This document shows positions 35,857 to 44,800 of a stretch of DNA of 64,000 bases, in pieces. Origin of the DNA: Rhizobium acidisoli (GTDB lineage Bacteria; Pseudomonadota; Alphaproteobacteria; Rhizobiales; Rhizobiaceae); NCBI RefSeq assembly GCF_002531755.2, contig NZ_CP035000.1, positions 310,001 through 374,000 on the forward strand, read 5' to 3'. A program made the position numbers and the translations under genes. The notes beneath the pieces were generated by a model that did not search any database, was not told the DNA's origin, and worked only from the letters and a program-made list of their open reading frames with translations. Within the stretch, counting starts at the first letter, position 1, and each line of letters starts with the position of its first letter.

Positions 35857-36701
35857 GCTTTCCTCCCTGTTCCCAAGCGAGCGGCACTCTGGGTTATCCG
35901 GTCAATCACCATGGTCAATACCACGATGGCGATCGCTCCATTGATAGAGGTGGCGATGTCGAGTGTCCTGATCGCGCCGTAGATCGTCTCTCCGAGCCCG
36001 CCGGAGCCGACGATGCCGGCGATGACCACCATGCCGAAGGCCATCATCAGGCTCTGGTTGATACCCGCCATGATGCTCGGCAGGGCAAAGGGAAGACGGA
36101 TCTTGAAGAACATCTTTGCCGGCGTCATCCCGAGCGCCTCCCCAAGTTCGATGAATTCCTTGGGGGTCATGCGGATGCCGAGCGAGGTCAGGCGGATTGC
36201 CGGCGGCACCGCGACGATCACGGTCGCGATCAGCGCCTTCGCCGGCCCGTAGCCGAGCAGGGCAATCGCCGGCAGCAGATAGATATAGGGCGGAAGCGTC
36301 TGGATCAGATCGAGGCCCGGCTCCATGAAGCGATCGAGGGCGGTGAAAAAGCCGGCGGCGATGCCGATCGGGATGCCGATCGCCAAGGCGATCACAGTCG
36401 CGGTCAGAACCAGAGCCAGCGTGCTCATCGTCTCCGGCCAGAGCCCCATCCAAAAACAAAGCGCCAGCGCGAAGCCGCTCAGGAGAGCGAACCAGACATT
36501 GACCAGCCGCCAGCCGATCAGCGCCACGACCAGCGCGATCACATAGAAGGGCGGAAGCTGCAGGAGCCAGAGGATACCGTCATAAAGCCCTTCGAGAACC
36601 TGTCTAATATAGTCGAAGAGGGTCTCCCCGTTGTCGCTCACCCATTCGAGCGCCGAGTCCGTCCATTCGTCGAAAACATCGGTGAAGGCTGAACTATCCA
36701 T
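35853..36701 (-). CDS. Betaine ABC transporter permease (ProW/OpuAB type), first copy
   Basis: 282 residues from the ATG at 36701, eight bases after GGAGG; a GTG three codons earlier overlaps that site. An acidic N-terminal tail of about 50 residues precedes the membrane core. The conserved QTLPPYIYLLPAIALLGYG, the EAA loop (PKEFIELGEALGMTPAKMFF) and GIVGSGGLGETIYGAI place it with ProW/ChoW. It is coupled to the second permease and sits 21 bases after the ATPase gene. Confidence 0.88.
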   Translation of the reverse strand: MDSSAFTDVFDEWTDSALEWVSDNGETLFDYIRQVLEGLYDGILWLLQLPPFYVIALVVALIGWRLVNVWFALLSGFALALCFWMGLWPETMSTLALVLTATVIALAIGIPIGIAAGFFTALDRFMEPGLDLIQTLPPYIYLLPAIALLGYGPAKALIATVIVAVPPAIRLTSLGIRMTPKEFIELGEALGMTPAKMFFKIRLPFALPSIMAGINQSLMMAFGMVVIAGIVGSGGLGETIYGAIRTLDIATSINGAIAIVVLTMVIDRITQSAARLGTGRKA

Positions 36702-36722
36702 GTCAATCACCTCCAGTTGGGG

Positions 36723-37814
36723 TCACGCCGCCGTGAGATCGGTGGCAGACGTTCCCTTGACGCCCATCAGCAGGCTGCGCGGCGTGACCACGCCGACGAC
36801 CTGATCATTGTCGACGACGGCGATGGCGTCGCGCTCCGACTGCATCGTCAAAGAGATGAGCTCGTCGATATCGGCGTCCGGCGTCGTGCGCGCCAGCGAC
36901 GCAATGTCGAAGTTCGGCGCGCTTTGCTGGAATTCGGCGACGCTGCGCATGACGGAATGTGCCTTGATCAGGTGAAGGCGGGAGATGCCCGCGACGAATT
37001 CGGCGACGTAGGCGTCCGCCGGGTTAAGGATGATTTCCTCGGCCGTGCCGGTCTGGATTATGACGCCGTCCTTCATGATCGCGATGCGGTCGCCGATGCG
37101 GATCGCCTCGTCGAGATCATGGGTGATGAAGACGGCCGATTTGCCGAGTGCTTTGGTCAACTGACGGAACTCATCCTGAAGCTGGCGCCGGATCAGCGGG
37201 TCGAGCGCGCTGAAAGGCTCGTCCATTAGAATGATCTCGGGGTCGGAGGCGAGAGCGCGGGCAAGCCCGACGCGTTGCTGCATGCCGCCGGAAAGCTCGT
37301 TGGGATAGCGGCTCAGCCAGTCGGCGAGGCCGACCTTCTCGAGGGCGGCAGAAGCGGTCTCGTTTCGCTCCGCCTTCGCAATGCCCTGGACTTCGAGGCC
37401 GAAGGCGGCATTTTCGAGCACCGTCCGGTGCGGCAGCAGCGCAACGCTCTGGAACACCATGCCGATGTTCTTGGCGCGCATCTGCCTGAGATCGACCGGC
37501 GACAGGCTGGCGAGGTCGCGTCCCTTGACAAGGACCTTGCCGGCGCTCGGCGTGATCAGCTTGTTGAGAAGGCGGATGAGTGTCGATTTTCCGCTTCCCG
37601 ACAGTCCCATGATGCAGAAGATCTCGCCGCGCCGGACCTGGATGCTCGCATCGGAGACGCCGACGACGCAGTTGAATTCCTTGAGGACCTCGTTCTTGCC
37701 GAGGCCGCGCTCCTTGATCGATTTCATCGCGGCAGCCCACTTGCCTCCGAAGACCTTCCAGAGGGACTGGCAGTCGATCAGGACATCCTTGGCATCGATA
37801 TTGACAGCTTTCAT
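36723..37814 (-). CDS. Betaine ABC transporter ATP-binding protein (ProV/ChoV type) with CBS-like tail
   Basis: 363 residues from the ATG at 37814 (AAAGGGG upstream). The ATPase domain has Walker A MGLSGSGKST, Q-loop MVFQSVALLPHRTV, signature LSGGMQQRV and Walker B ILMDEPFSALDP. The N-terminal extension (KVFGGKWAAAMKSIKERG) is typical of ProV-type ATPases. The C-terminal part (about residues 285-360) carries a single CBS-like motif ending DQVVGVVTPRSLLMGV, the module that in OpuA senses ionic strength. Confidence 0.9.
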   Translation of the reverse strand: MKAVNIDAKDVLIDCQSLWKVFGGKWAAAMKSIKERGLGKNEVLKEFNCVVGVSDASIQVRRGEIFCIMGLSGSGKSTLIRLLNKLITPSAGKVLVKGRDLASLSPVDLRQMRAKNIGMVFQSVALLPHRTVLENAAFGLEVQGIAKAERNETASAALEKVGLADWLSRYPNELSGGMQQRVGLARALASDPEIILMDEPFSALDPLIRRQLQDEFRQLTKALGKSAVFITHDLDEAIRIGDRIAIMKDGVIIQTGTAEEIILNPADAYVAEFVAGISRLHLIKAHSVMRSVAEFQQSAPNFDIASLARTTPDADIDELISLTMQSERDAIAVVDNDQVVGVVTPRSLLMGVKGTSATDLTAA

Positions 37815-37898
37815 AGCGATCCCCTTTGAGCCAATAGCGCTGGCTTCTTCATTCGATTTCAAGATGGCCGCCCGACGTGTCGGGCGGCCACGAGATGC

Positions 37899-38750
37899 TT
37901 ACTTCTTCTTGATGTTTTCCCAGCGCTTGATCAGGTCGGCATGGGCGCCGATCCAATTCTCTACGGCCTGGTTCATGGTCTTGCCGTCCTTGACTTCGCC
38001 GTTGATGGTGGTGATGTCGGCGATCGGCACGTAAACGCTGGCCATGACTTCGCGGGCATGCGGATATTCTTCGGAGAAGCCCTTGTGGCCGATCCAGTAG
38101 TAGCTCTGCGGCGGCGGGAAGACGCCCTTCGGATCCTTCAGGTACTTGACCTCGTACTTCTGGACCATCCATGACGGCTCCCAGATCGTGACTGCGATCC
38201 ACTCCTTGCGATCGTAGGCGGATTTCAGCGCCGCCGTCATCGCAGCCGTGCTGCCTTCGATGAGCTGGAGCTTGAGGCCGTAATCCTTGACCGCATTCGA
38301 CGTATCGCGCATCAGGCCGGCGCCCGGTTCGATGCCGATAATCTTGCCGCCGAACTTGTCGGCGTTTTCATTGAGCTGTTCCAGCGAGTCGATCGGAACA
38401 TATTTCGGAACGGCGACGCCCTGATAGAGGCCGTGCGAAACCGGTGAAATCTTTTCGAGACGGTTCTTGTTCTTGTCCCAATAATCCTGGGCGACGTAGT
38501 CGGTCTGCGAGGTCAGGGCCTGGATGTCACCCTTGGCGAGAGCGGCATAGGCGATGCCCCATTCGGAAAACTCGGTGACTTTGACGGTGTAACCGGCGTC
38601 TTCGAGAACCTTCTTGGTGATGCCGGTGATGGGCGTCAGGTCTTCCCATGCCATCGTGCCCAGATTGATCGTCTTTTCCTCAGCGCGGGCGGGAAGGATA
38701 CTGATCCCGATCACCGCAGCGGCGCGAAGCGCCTTCCACAAAGTCTTCAT
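37899..38750 (-). CDS. Betaine-type ABC substrate-binding protein (OpuAC/ProX family)
   Basis: 283 residues. A signal peptide (about residues 1-23, ending ISILPARA) sends it to the periplasm. The mature protein begins EEKTINLGTMAWEDLTPITG. Aromatic residues of the kind that form the quaternary-ammonium cage occur in TMAWEDL, VTIWEPSWM and SYYWIGH. It should bind a betaine and deliver it to the two permeases; proline betaine is favoured by the neighbours but not proven. The stop is 85 bases before the ATPase gene. Confidence 0.87.
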   Translation of the reverse strand: MKTLWKALRAAAVIGISILPARAEEKTINLGTMAWEDLTPITGITKKVLEDAGYTVKVTEFSEWGIAYAALAKGDIQALTSQTDYVAQDYWDKNKNRLEKISPVSHGLYQGVAVPKYVPIDSLEQLNENADKFGGKIIGIEPGAGLMRDTSNAVKDYGLKLQLIEGSTAAMTAALKSAYDRKEWIAVTIWEPSWMVQKYEVKYLKDPKGVFPPPQSYYWIGHKGFSEEYPHAREVMASVYVPIADITTINGEVKDGKTMNQAVENWIGAHADLIKRWENIKKK

Positions 38751-38827
38751 TTTTCTTACTCCTGGTTTTCGTTCCCATTCTCATTGAAGTCTGCGGGCGG
38801 CAGTCTTCATATTGCGCGGCCGAGGGA

Positions 38828-40174
38828 TCATCCCTCGCGGCCTGCACGCAATTCCTGCAAACGGATCACCGCATTGATGCCGAGCCATGCGAACGGCTCG
38901 GGGGGAATCTTCGACGGTCCGGGGTGATCCATAAATTCTTCGAGATGCCGGGAGGTGGTCCCGGTCGCCAATTCGGCCGCCATCATACCGGCGAGCGTGC
39001 TCTTGACGGTTCCCAGTCCGTTCTCGCAGCACGCGGAGTAAAGTCCTTCTTCGACTTCGCCGAAGGCGGGCACATGGTTCAGGCTGAGGCATATGCGCCC
39101 GGCCCAGCTATGCTCGAACGGGATGCCCTTGAGGCCGGGGAAACGTGCATCCAGCGAGCGCCGATGTTCCTCGGCCATTGCCCGTAGCCGGCGCTCGGTC
39201 AATGCTATGGTCGTGTCATAGGTCCATCGCGTTCTGAGCACGATGCGCGACTGACCGCCTGATGTGATCTTGCGAACGGTCGCCCCCATGGCGTCCGCAG
39301 GAAGCAGCGCCCATCTGTCGCGGCCACTGGCCTTGCGTCCGAGGTCTTCCGCCGCGAAAGGAGCCGTCATCGAGGCATAGCCATAGAAGTGCATCAGACG
39401 GCGGCGGTAGTACCCGAAGTCGTTGATATGACCGTTGACGCCCACGATCACCTTGGATGCTGTGACCGTGCCCTGCGCAGAAGCCGCCGTCCAGGTTCCG
39501 TTCTCGCGCTTCAGTGAAGTAACCGGCGAGTGTTCGAAAATGTCGACTTTGCCCGAGAGCCCGGCAGCAATCGCGCGGATATAATCGGCAGGCTGGATCA
39601 GAACGGCACCCGGCGTAAAGACGCCGCCGAAGTAATAATCCGATCCCGTGATCTCGCGCATCTCCGCCGCATCGAGGAAGCTATGCTTCTCGCCGGCGCC
39701 CTCCAGTGACTCGCCGAAGCTCCGGTTCAGCTTCATGCCCCGTTCTGTGGCCGCCGCATTGATCTTCCCCACGGGATCGAATGTCTCCCGCGACATGCCG
39801 TATTCCTGCGCGGCTTGTGCGGCAAAAGCGATCGCGGAGCGGTTTTGCGCCATCTCTAAGCGGGTCGAATCCACCTCTCCGCTCGAATATTCGCCGCCCG
39901 TCAGATTATGCGGCACGTCGATCATGAAGCCGGAGTTCCGGCCGGACGTGCCTTTGCCGACCTCGCTCGCATCGAGGACGACAATCTTGTCGTCCGGTCG
40001 AAGCTGGAGGAGACGGCGGGCCGCAGAGAGGCCGGCAAAGCCGGCGCCGATAATCAGCCAGTCTGCATTAACGTTGCCTTCCAGGCGTCGGACCGGGAAC
40101 GAACGCTTGCTGATCGCCTCCCAGCCCGAGATGCCATTCTCAACCGGCAGACGTTTGACCGGTCTCGTGATCAT
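38828..40174 (-). CDS. FAD-dependent oxidoreductase, DadA/PuuB-like
   Basis: 448 residues from the ATG at 40174, overlapping the aldehyde dehydrogenase stop by four bases. The FAD motif is DWLIIGAGFAGLSAARRLLQ (about residues 36-55), followed by SEVGKGTSGRNSGFMIDVPH, and the C-terminal domain includes FEHSWAGRICLSLNHVPAFG. PuuB-like gamma-glutamylputrescine oxidases and D-hydroxyproline oxidases of this shape both occur next to aldehyde dehydrogenases. Given the DapA-family and racemase-family genes in the same operon, oxidation of a D-proline-type or N-methyl intermediate is the better guess. Confidence 0.82.
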   Translation of the reverse strand: MITRPVKRLPVENGISGWEAISKRSFPVRRLEGNVNADWLIIGAGFAGLSAARRLLQLRPDDKIVVLDASEVGKGTSGRNSGFMIDVPHNLTGGEYSSGEVDSTRLEMAQNRSAIAFAAQAAQEYGMSRETFDPVGKINAAATERGMKLNRSFGESLEGAGEKHSFLDAAEMREITGSDYYFGGVFTPGAVLIQPADYIRAIAAGLSGKVDIFEHSPVTSLKRENGTWTAASAQGTVTASKVIVGVNGHINDFGYYRRRLMHFYGYASMTAPFAAEDLGRKASGRDRWALLPADAMGATVRKITSGGQSRIVLRTRWTYDTTIALTERRLRAMAEEHRRSLDARFPGLKGIPFEHSWAGRICLSLNHVPAFGEVEEGLYSACCENGLGTVKSTLAGMMAAELATGTTSRHLEEFMDHPGPSKIPPEPFAWLGINAVIRLQELRAGREG

Positions 40175-41688
40175 CGGATTGTCTCGTCCACCGACCGCTC
40201 CGAGATATCGATCCAGATGGTCTTGAGCTCGCAGTAATTGTCGTGGGCGAAGACCGACTTGTCGCGGCCGCCGAAACCGGACTCCTTGTAGCCGCCGAAG
40301 GGGGTCGAGGCATCGCCCTCGCCGAAGCAATTGACGGTGACGAGGCCGGCGCGGATGTCGCGGGAGAGCCGGATCGCGTTGCGCAGACTGCCGGTATAGA
40401 TCGACGCGGTCAGGCCGTAATTGGTATCGTTGGCAAGTGCGGTGGCCTCGGCCAGGTTTTCGAAGGTGGTGACCGAAAGGATGGGGCCAAAAATTTCCTC
40501 CTTGAACAGCCGGCTCTTCGGCGTGACGCCGTCGACCACCGTCGGTTCGATGAAGGCCCCTTCAAAAGTTTCGCCGCCATGGGCAAGCGAGAGTTTTTCG
40601 GTCTTCACATCATCGAGGAAAGATTGCACCTTCTCGAAATGGCTCTTGCTGACCAGTGCACCGATGCGGTTTTCCGGGTTCAGCGGGTCACCCGTCTTCC
40701 ATTCGCCCATATAGGCGCCGATACGCTGCAGCAATTCGTCCTTGATGCTGGCATGGACGATCAGGCGCGACGTGGCCGAGCAGTTCTCGCCCATGTTCCA
40801 GAAGGCGCCGTTGACCACCTGCTCGGCGACGAGATCGAGGTCTTCGGCATCCGCCAGCACTACCGCCGGGTTCTTGCCGCCGCATTCGAGCACGACCTTC
40901 TTGAGGTTCGAGTCTGCGGCGTAACGCAGGAAGCGGCGGCCGGTCGGCGTCGACCCAGTGAAGGCCACCATATCGACGTCCATGTGCAGGCCGATCGGTT
41001 CGCCCACCTCCCGGCCGGAACCGGTGACGACGTTGAACACACCAGCAGGAATACCTGCCTCATGGGCAAGCTCGGCGACGCGCAGCGTCGTGAGAGTCGT
41101 TTCCTGCGCCGGCTTGACGATGACCGAGCAGCCGGCGGCGAGCGCCGGGCCGATCTTCCAGGCCAGCATCAGCAGCGGGAAGTTCCACGGCAAAACACAG
41201 CCAACGACGCCGATCGGCTCGCGCACCACCATGGCCAACGCATTGGCGCCGACATTGTTGGTGTTGTCGTAGATCTTATCGATGAGCTCGGCATGCCAGC
41301 GGATCGTATGAATGGTATCGGGAACATCGACCGTCTGGCATTCGCGCACCGGCTTGCCGCTGTCGAGGCTTTCCAGGACGGCGAGGTCGTGCCTGTTCTG
41401 CTCCATCAGCTTGGCGAGCTTCAGCAGCACTTCCTTGCGCTCGCCCGGCGAGCGCAGCCGCCAGCGTCCGTCGTCGAACGCGTCCTTCGCCTTCTGCACC
41501 GCGAAGTCGACGTCACTGGAATCGCAGGCTGCGATTTCGGCAAGGACCTCACCTGTCGCAGGGTTCGTGGTGATGAAAGTCTTGCCGGAATTTGCCGGAC
41601 GAAATGCGCCGTCGATGAAGGCGTTCGTCGGAAACTGCAGTTCGGCGGCAATCGCCTTGTATTCGGCTGCGGTCAAGGGTTCATGCAT
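40171..41688 (-). CDS. Aldehyde dehydrogenase (PuuC / ketoglutarate-semialdehyde type)
   Basis: 505 residues. The catalytic cysteine is in NMGENCSATSRL (about residue 308), the glutamate in VVLECGGKNPAVVL (about 273), and the cofactor region PWNFPLLMLAWK and GSTPTGRRFL are standard. The C-terminus (FGEGDASTPFGGYKESGFGG) is PuuC-like. In hydroxyproline-degrading clusters an aldehyde dehydrogenase beside a DapA-family deaminase oxidises 2-oxoglutarate semialdehyde to 2-oxoglutarate, and that is the likely job here. It overlaps its upstream neighbour by eight bases and its downstream one by four. Confidence 0.87.
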   Translation of the reverse strand: MHEPLTAAEYKAIAAELQFPTNAFIDGAFRPANSGKTFITTNPATGEVLAEIAACDSSDVDFAVQKAKDAFDDGRWRLRSPGERKEVLLKLAKLMEQNRHDLAVLESLDSGKPVRECQTVDVPDTIHTIRWHAELIDKIYDNTNNVGANALAMVVREPIGVVGCVLPWNFPLLMLAWKIGPALAAGCSVIVKPAQETTLTTLRVAELAHEAGIPAGVFNVVTGSGREVGEPIGLHMDVDMVAFTGSTPTGRRFLRYAADSNLKKVVLECGGKNPAVVLADAEDLDLVAEQVVNGAFWNMGENCSATSRLIVHASIKDELLQRIGAYMGEWKTGDPLNPENRIGALVSKSHFEKVQSFLDDVKTEKLSLAHGGETFEGAFIEPTVVDGVTPKSRLFKEEIFGPILSVTTFENLAEATALANDTNYGLTASIYTGSLRNAIRLSRDIRAGLVTVNCFGEGDASTPFGGYKESGFGGRDKSVFAHDNYCELKTIWIDISERSVDETIR

Positions 41689-42592
41689 GATTGGCTCCCG
41701 ACGTGATCTGGGCGACCGTGCGCTTCAAGGTGGCGACGACGGTCTCAAGGGTTCTTTTCTCTTCGGAGTTCAGTCCGCGCAGCGGCGCCCGCACCGGGCC
41801 GGCTTTGAGGCCGATGATCTCGCAGCCGTGCTTGATCGATTGGACGAATTTGCCGCATTCGAGGAAATCCATCAGCGGCAGCATCGCGCTCATGATCGCG
41901 CGGCCCTTGTCGAAGTTCTTCTCGATGACGCAGGCCTCGTAGAGGGCGACATGCTCGCGCGGCAGGAAGTTGGAGCCGGCGCAGACCCAGCTCTTCGCGC
42001 CCCAGGCGAAGAATTCGAGCGCCTGGTCGTCCCAGCCGCAGGACAGAGCAATGTGCGGAAACTTGCGGGCGAGCCGGTGAAGATTGCCCATGTCGCCGGA
42101 GCTTTCCTTGATGGCGATCACGTTCTTCGACTTGCCGACCCGGGAGAAATACTCCTCGCCCATCACCACGCCCATGCGGGCGGGATAGTTGTAGAGCATG
42201 ATCGGCAGGTTGGCGGCGCGATCGACCGTCAGGGCGTGAACCGCATTCTCGCGTTCGGTCGGCAAAGCGTAGGGCGGCGACGACACCAGGATCGCATCCG
42301 CGCCGATTTCCTTCGCCGCCTTGGCGTATTCGACCGAATCTTCGGTGCGCGTGGCGCCGGTGCCGATGATCAGGGGCAGCCGTGTGCCGATGACGTCCTT
42401 CGCATAGGCCGCGAGTTCGTGACGTTCCTGGCCGCTCTGGGCGTAGTATTCGCCCGTCGAGCCGCCGACGATGATGCCGTGGACGCCCGCCTCGATCAGC
42501 GACTCGAGCACGGCGGCAAATCCGGCCCGGTCGATCTGACCATTCTTGTCAAGCGGCGTCACCGCCGGCGTATAGATCCCCTCAAACTTCAC
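41681..42592 (-). CDS. DapA-family lyase, probable pyrroline-hydroxycarboxylate deaminase (HypD-like)
   Basis: 303 residues of the dihydrodipicolinate synthase/N-acetylneuraminate lyase family. The Schiff-base lysine is in VIAIKESSGDMGN (about residue 161), with the Tyr motif LYNYPARMGV and the substrate loop VGGSTGEYYAQS. In hydroxyproline catabolism the family member converts 1-pyrroline-4-hydroxy-2-carboxylate to 2-oxoglutarate semialdehyde. The position between GntR and aldehyde dehydrogenase genes, with four- and eight-base overlaps, fits this, though other 2-oxo acid aldolases look alike. Confidence 0.82.
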   Translation of the reverse strand: MKFEGIYTPAVTPLDKNGQIDRAGFAAVLESLIEAGVHGIIVGGSTGEYYAQSGQERHELAAYAKDVIGTRLPLIIGTGATRTEDSVEYAKAAKEIGADAILVSSPPYALPTERENAVHALTVDRAANLPIMLYNYPARMGVVMGEEYFSRVGKSKNVIAIKESSGDMGNLHRLARKFPHIALSCGWDDQALEFFAWGAKSWVCAGSNFLPREHVALYEACVIEKNFDKGRAIMSAMLPLMDFLECGKFVQSIKHGCEIIGLKAGPVRAPLRGLNSEEKRTLETVVATLKRTVAQITSGANHA

Positions 42593-43305
42593 GACGACTT
42601 CTCCAATACTTGCGTGGCCGGACCGCCGAGGAAGGCGTCCGCTTTCAGGCCTTGCGGGGCGATGAACATCTCCATGTTCTCGCGGGACAATTCCCAGTGT
42701 TCGAAAACGAGATCGACGACGGCATCCTCGTCGTGAGCGCCGAGTGCTGCGATGAAGCTGTCATGGTGGTCGACCGCCACCTGCAGCCGCCGCCGCATGT
42801 CCTCGTTCCTCGGCCGGAAGAACGTGTGACCGATGCGCGCGTGATCGATGAGCAGCCGGCCGAGGCTCGGCTGCAGATAGACGTTGCCCGACATCTCGCC
42901 GAAGATTTCGTGAAAGCGATTGTTCTCAAGAACCATCGCCAATGCGTCCATGCTCTTGCTGGCAGCACGGAACCGCTCCTGCGTCTGCTTCAGGTCCGAC
43001 AGCTGAGCGGGCTTGAAGTTCTGCACAGCGAGACGGCCGATCGCCGCATAGATCATCGGGGCGACGAGAAAGAAATTGCGAAGCGTGGAGTGGTTCATCG
43101 GGATGACCCGCGCACCCTTGTTCTCGCGGATGTCGACATAACCCTCGCCGGCGAGGCGGCGGAATATGTCGCGCACCGGCGTCCGGGAAAGCCCGTATTT
43201 CTCGCTCAAACTGGCCTCGTCCAGATCGGCGTCCGGGTCCAGTTCCATCGTCAAAATCTGGCGCTTCAGGTCTTCGTAGAGATTGCTCTTCGGTGTCTTC
43301 GCCAT
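42589..43305 (-). CDS. GntR-family (FCD) regulator of the betaine/hydroxyproline operon
   Basis: 238 residues from the ATG at 43305 (GGAGA upstream); a 15-codon extension is not needed. The winged helix is ADLDEASLSEKYGLSRTPVR (about residues 27-46). The FCD ligand domain has the metal-binding pattern NNRFHEIFGEMSGN, ARIGHTFF and AVDHHDSFIAAL. It is the first gene of the ten-gene minus-strand run and probably represses the run and itself through the inverted repeats just upstream at 43372-43419. Confidence 0.88.
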   Translation of the reverse strand: MAKTPKSNLYEDLKRQILTMELDPDADLDEASLSEKYGLSRTPVRDIFRRLAGEGYVDIRENKGARVIPMNHSTLRNFFLVAPMIYAAIGRLAVQNFKPAQLSDLKQTQERFRAASKSMDALAMVLENNRFHEIFGEMSGNVYLQPSLGRLLIDHARIGHTFFRPRNEDMRRRLQVAVDHHDSFIAALGAHDEDAVVDLVFEHWELSRENMEMFIAPQGLKADAFLGGPATQVLEKSS

Positions 43306-43371
43306 CGTCGATCTCCGGCCAATTGTTGCTCTACGTCCTGAAGATGGCATGCCTTCTGGGAGGAGTCAATA

Positions 43372-43419
43372 ATTGTGTACTTTGCGTACACAGTAATTAT
43401 TCTCAGGATACACAATAAT
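43372..43419. promoter_or_regulatory. GntR-type operator region
   Basis: A 7-bp inverted repeat TGTGTAC/GTACACA (43374-43380 and 43386-43392) is separated by five bases. A related half-site, GATACACAATAAT (43407-43419), mirrors the flank AATAATTGTGTAC (43368-43380). The region is AT-rich, lies 67 bases before the GntR start and has the look of a FadR/FCD operator pair overlapping the operon promoter. Confidence 0.65.
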
Positions 43420-43691
43420 CCGCAACTGCGAGGGGCGAGCGGCTCTCCTGAAGGCAGGAGACTTGATGCGGCTGATGGTGAGAACAGACATCCACAGCGG
43501 AAAGCTCCGCGGCGGCATCTCCGGTTTCTTTCCGGGCGGGTAATCGTGGCAGGTCGGGAGAATTCTCTTCAACCGACATCGATGCGCTCTTTGCATTCAT
43601 CGATCATTAGGCGTCCGAGTGTGGCCGCCGGCAAGCCGGCGGTGCGCGGCCATCGCGGGGATATATCGATATCCGGACAGCGGCGGGGGTC
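43420..43691. other. Intergenic, no gene supported
   Basis: Only short, compositionally poor frames are open here. A GC-rich hairpin with arms CCGCCGGC and GCCGGCGG (43625-43632 and 43635-43642) is present without a following T-run. Confidence 0.4.
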
Positions 43692-43717
43692 GGGGAGCGC
43701 CGAGGTCGGCGCTCCCC
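43692..43717. terminator. Perfect 26-bp palindrome, possible terminator relic
   Basis: Arms GGGGAGCGCCGA (43692-43703) and TCGGCGCTCCCC (43706-43717) are fully complementary around GG. It lies just downstream of the truncated gfa copy on the minus strand and could be its former terminator, although no clear T-run follows on either side. Confidence 0.45.
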
Positions 43718-43727
43718 TATGGATTAC

Positions 43728-43939
43728 GAGGCGAGAACGCCGCTCTTCTTGGCCGTTCAGGTGGCGATATAGTCCATCAGGCCAGGGTTGAGGCAATCGT
43801 ACGGCTCGATCCCGGATGCCTTCAACTGCGCTCTGACGGCGTCCATTTTCGCAGGATCAAAGCCGCTTTCGATGATCGATGACACGAAGGCGGCAAAACC
43901 GGGCTTCACCCAGCCGCTTTCCTGGAAGCGCTCCGGAGG
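43728..43939 (-). pseudogene. Truncated second copy of gfa
   Basis: This stretch closely matches the 3' third of the intact gfa gene (56972-57185). The encoded segments [20 protein letters not shown] and [17 protein letters not shown] are the same in both. The copy has lost the 5' two thirds, with similarity ending sharply near 43939. A TGG codon in the intact gene is TGA here, so the last eleven residues are cut off. It is therefore a non-functional duplicate. Confidence 0.85.
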
Positions 43940-44419
43940 TGTCCAGCAGGTGGTTTTCGTGGACATGGGGAACCAGTTCCTCGCGCTAAGCCGCGGTAGA
44001 AAGCAAGAGCGTGACACTTACTACTTCGGCCTCGCTGTGAACGACATATCGATTGTCATGGGCCTTGCCACCGCGGGGCCCCGAACCCGGAAGGCCGACC
44101 GTTCAACTTTCTGAACCCTTGGAGAAACCATGTCGAACCGTCGAGTGCCGCAACGTCAATGGCCGCCTTACTGAAGGCGCTGGGCGTCGCCGCCGACAAG
44201 ACCGAGATCGCGAAGGAAGAAATGCGGCAGAAAGGCGTTTGTATGCCGAAATATATCACGATCGGCTATGGCGATCAGATCGGTTATGACCGTACCGCGC
44301 CAGCCATCCGCGATGCAGCAGCGGACATGGCTGGTTTGGATTTCACCGCAGTCAGACCACTATTTGCTTTTGGTCTCACCGCTCTACCTCAATCGACAGA
44401 GACAGCGGAGGAAGTAGCA
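43940..44419. other. Junction and degraded sequence
   Basis: After the end of gfa similarity I find no intact gene. A plus-strand open frame from 44159 contains MPKYITIGYGDQIGYDRTAP (from about 44243), which looks like the start of a real small protein. It then runs without a proper body into the next gene, so it is at most a relic. Confidence 0.35.
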
Positions 44420-44800
44420 GTGCGGAAGCCGATCATACTATTCGCCATAGGCGCGTTCGCCTTGCCCGCAAATGCGATGGCGCAGTCGCCTGAGCTCGAG
44501 GATACCTGCAAATCCGTCGCAAAGAGCTTCTTCATGACGGATCAGCTCACTATCGGCACCGTGCAATCCTTTCCCGAGTTGAAGCCGCCGGGCGTCCGCA
44601 TGTCGTATTCAACGCGGCAGGGAACGCCGCCGGCCGAAATGACCGACATATTCGAATGCGAGTTCGACAAGGCGGACAAGCCGCACAACCTGGCGCGCTT
44701 CTGCGTATCGAGCACGTGCTATTCACCGAACGGCGATGACGGTGACCGCAAGCGGCGCTTCGATGAAATGCGAATTCTTCTCAACCGCGCTGAAAAATAG
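44420..44800 (+). CDS. Small secreted protein, unknown function
   Basis: 126 residues from the GTG at 44420, preceded by AGGAAGT; the frame is open further upstream but that part is unrelated. A clear Sec signal peptide (RKPIILFAIGAFALPANAMA) precedes a mature domain with four cysteines (one in EDTCKSVAKSFFM, one in FECEF and two in ARFCVSSTCYSPNG), probably forming two disulfides in the periplasm. No family is recognised. Confidence 0.55.
   Translation: MRKPIILFAIGAFALPANAMAQSPELEDTCKSVAKSFFMTDQLTIGTVQSFPELKPPGVRMSYSTRQGTPPAEMTDIFECEFDKADKPHNLARFCVSSTCYSPNGDDGDRKRRFDEMRILLNRAEK

Noticed and set aside
40243..41706. 487-codon plus-strand frame antisense to the aldehyde dehydrogenase gene
   Set aside because: Shadow frame; the aldehyde dehydrogenase on the minus strand has all catalytic motifs.
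43366..43596. Minus-strand frame through the GntR operator region
   Set aside because: Covers the regulatory repeats, has poor composition and no start signal.
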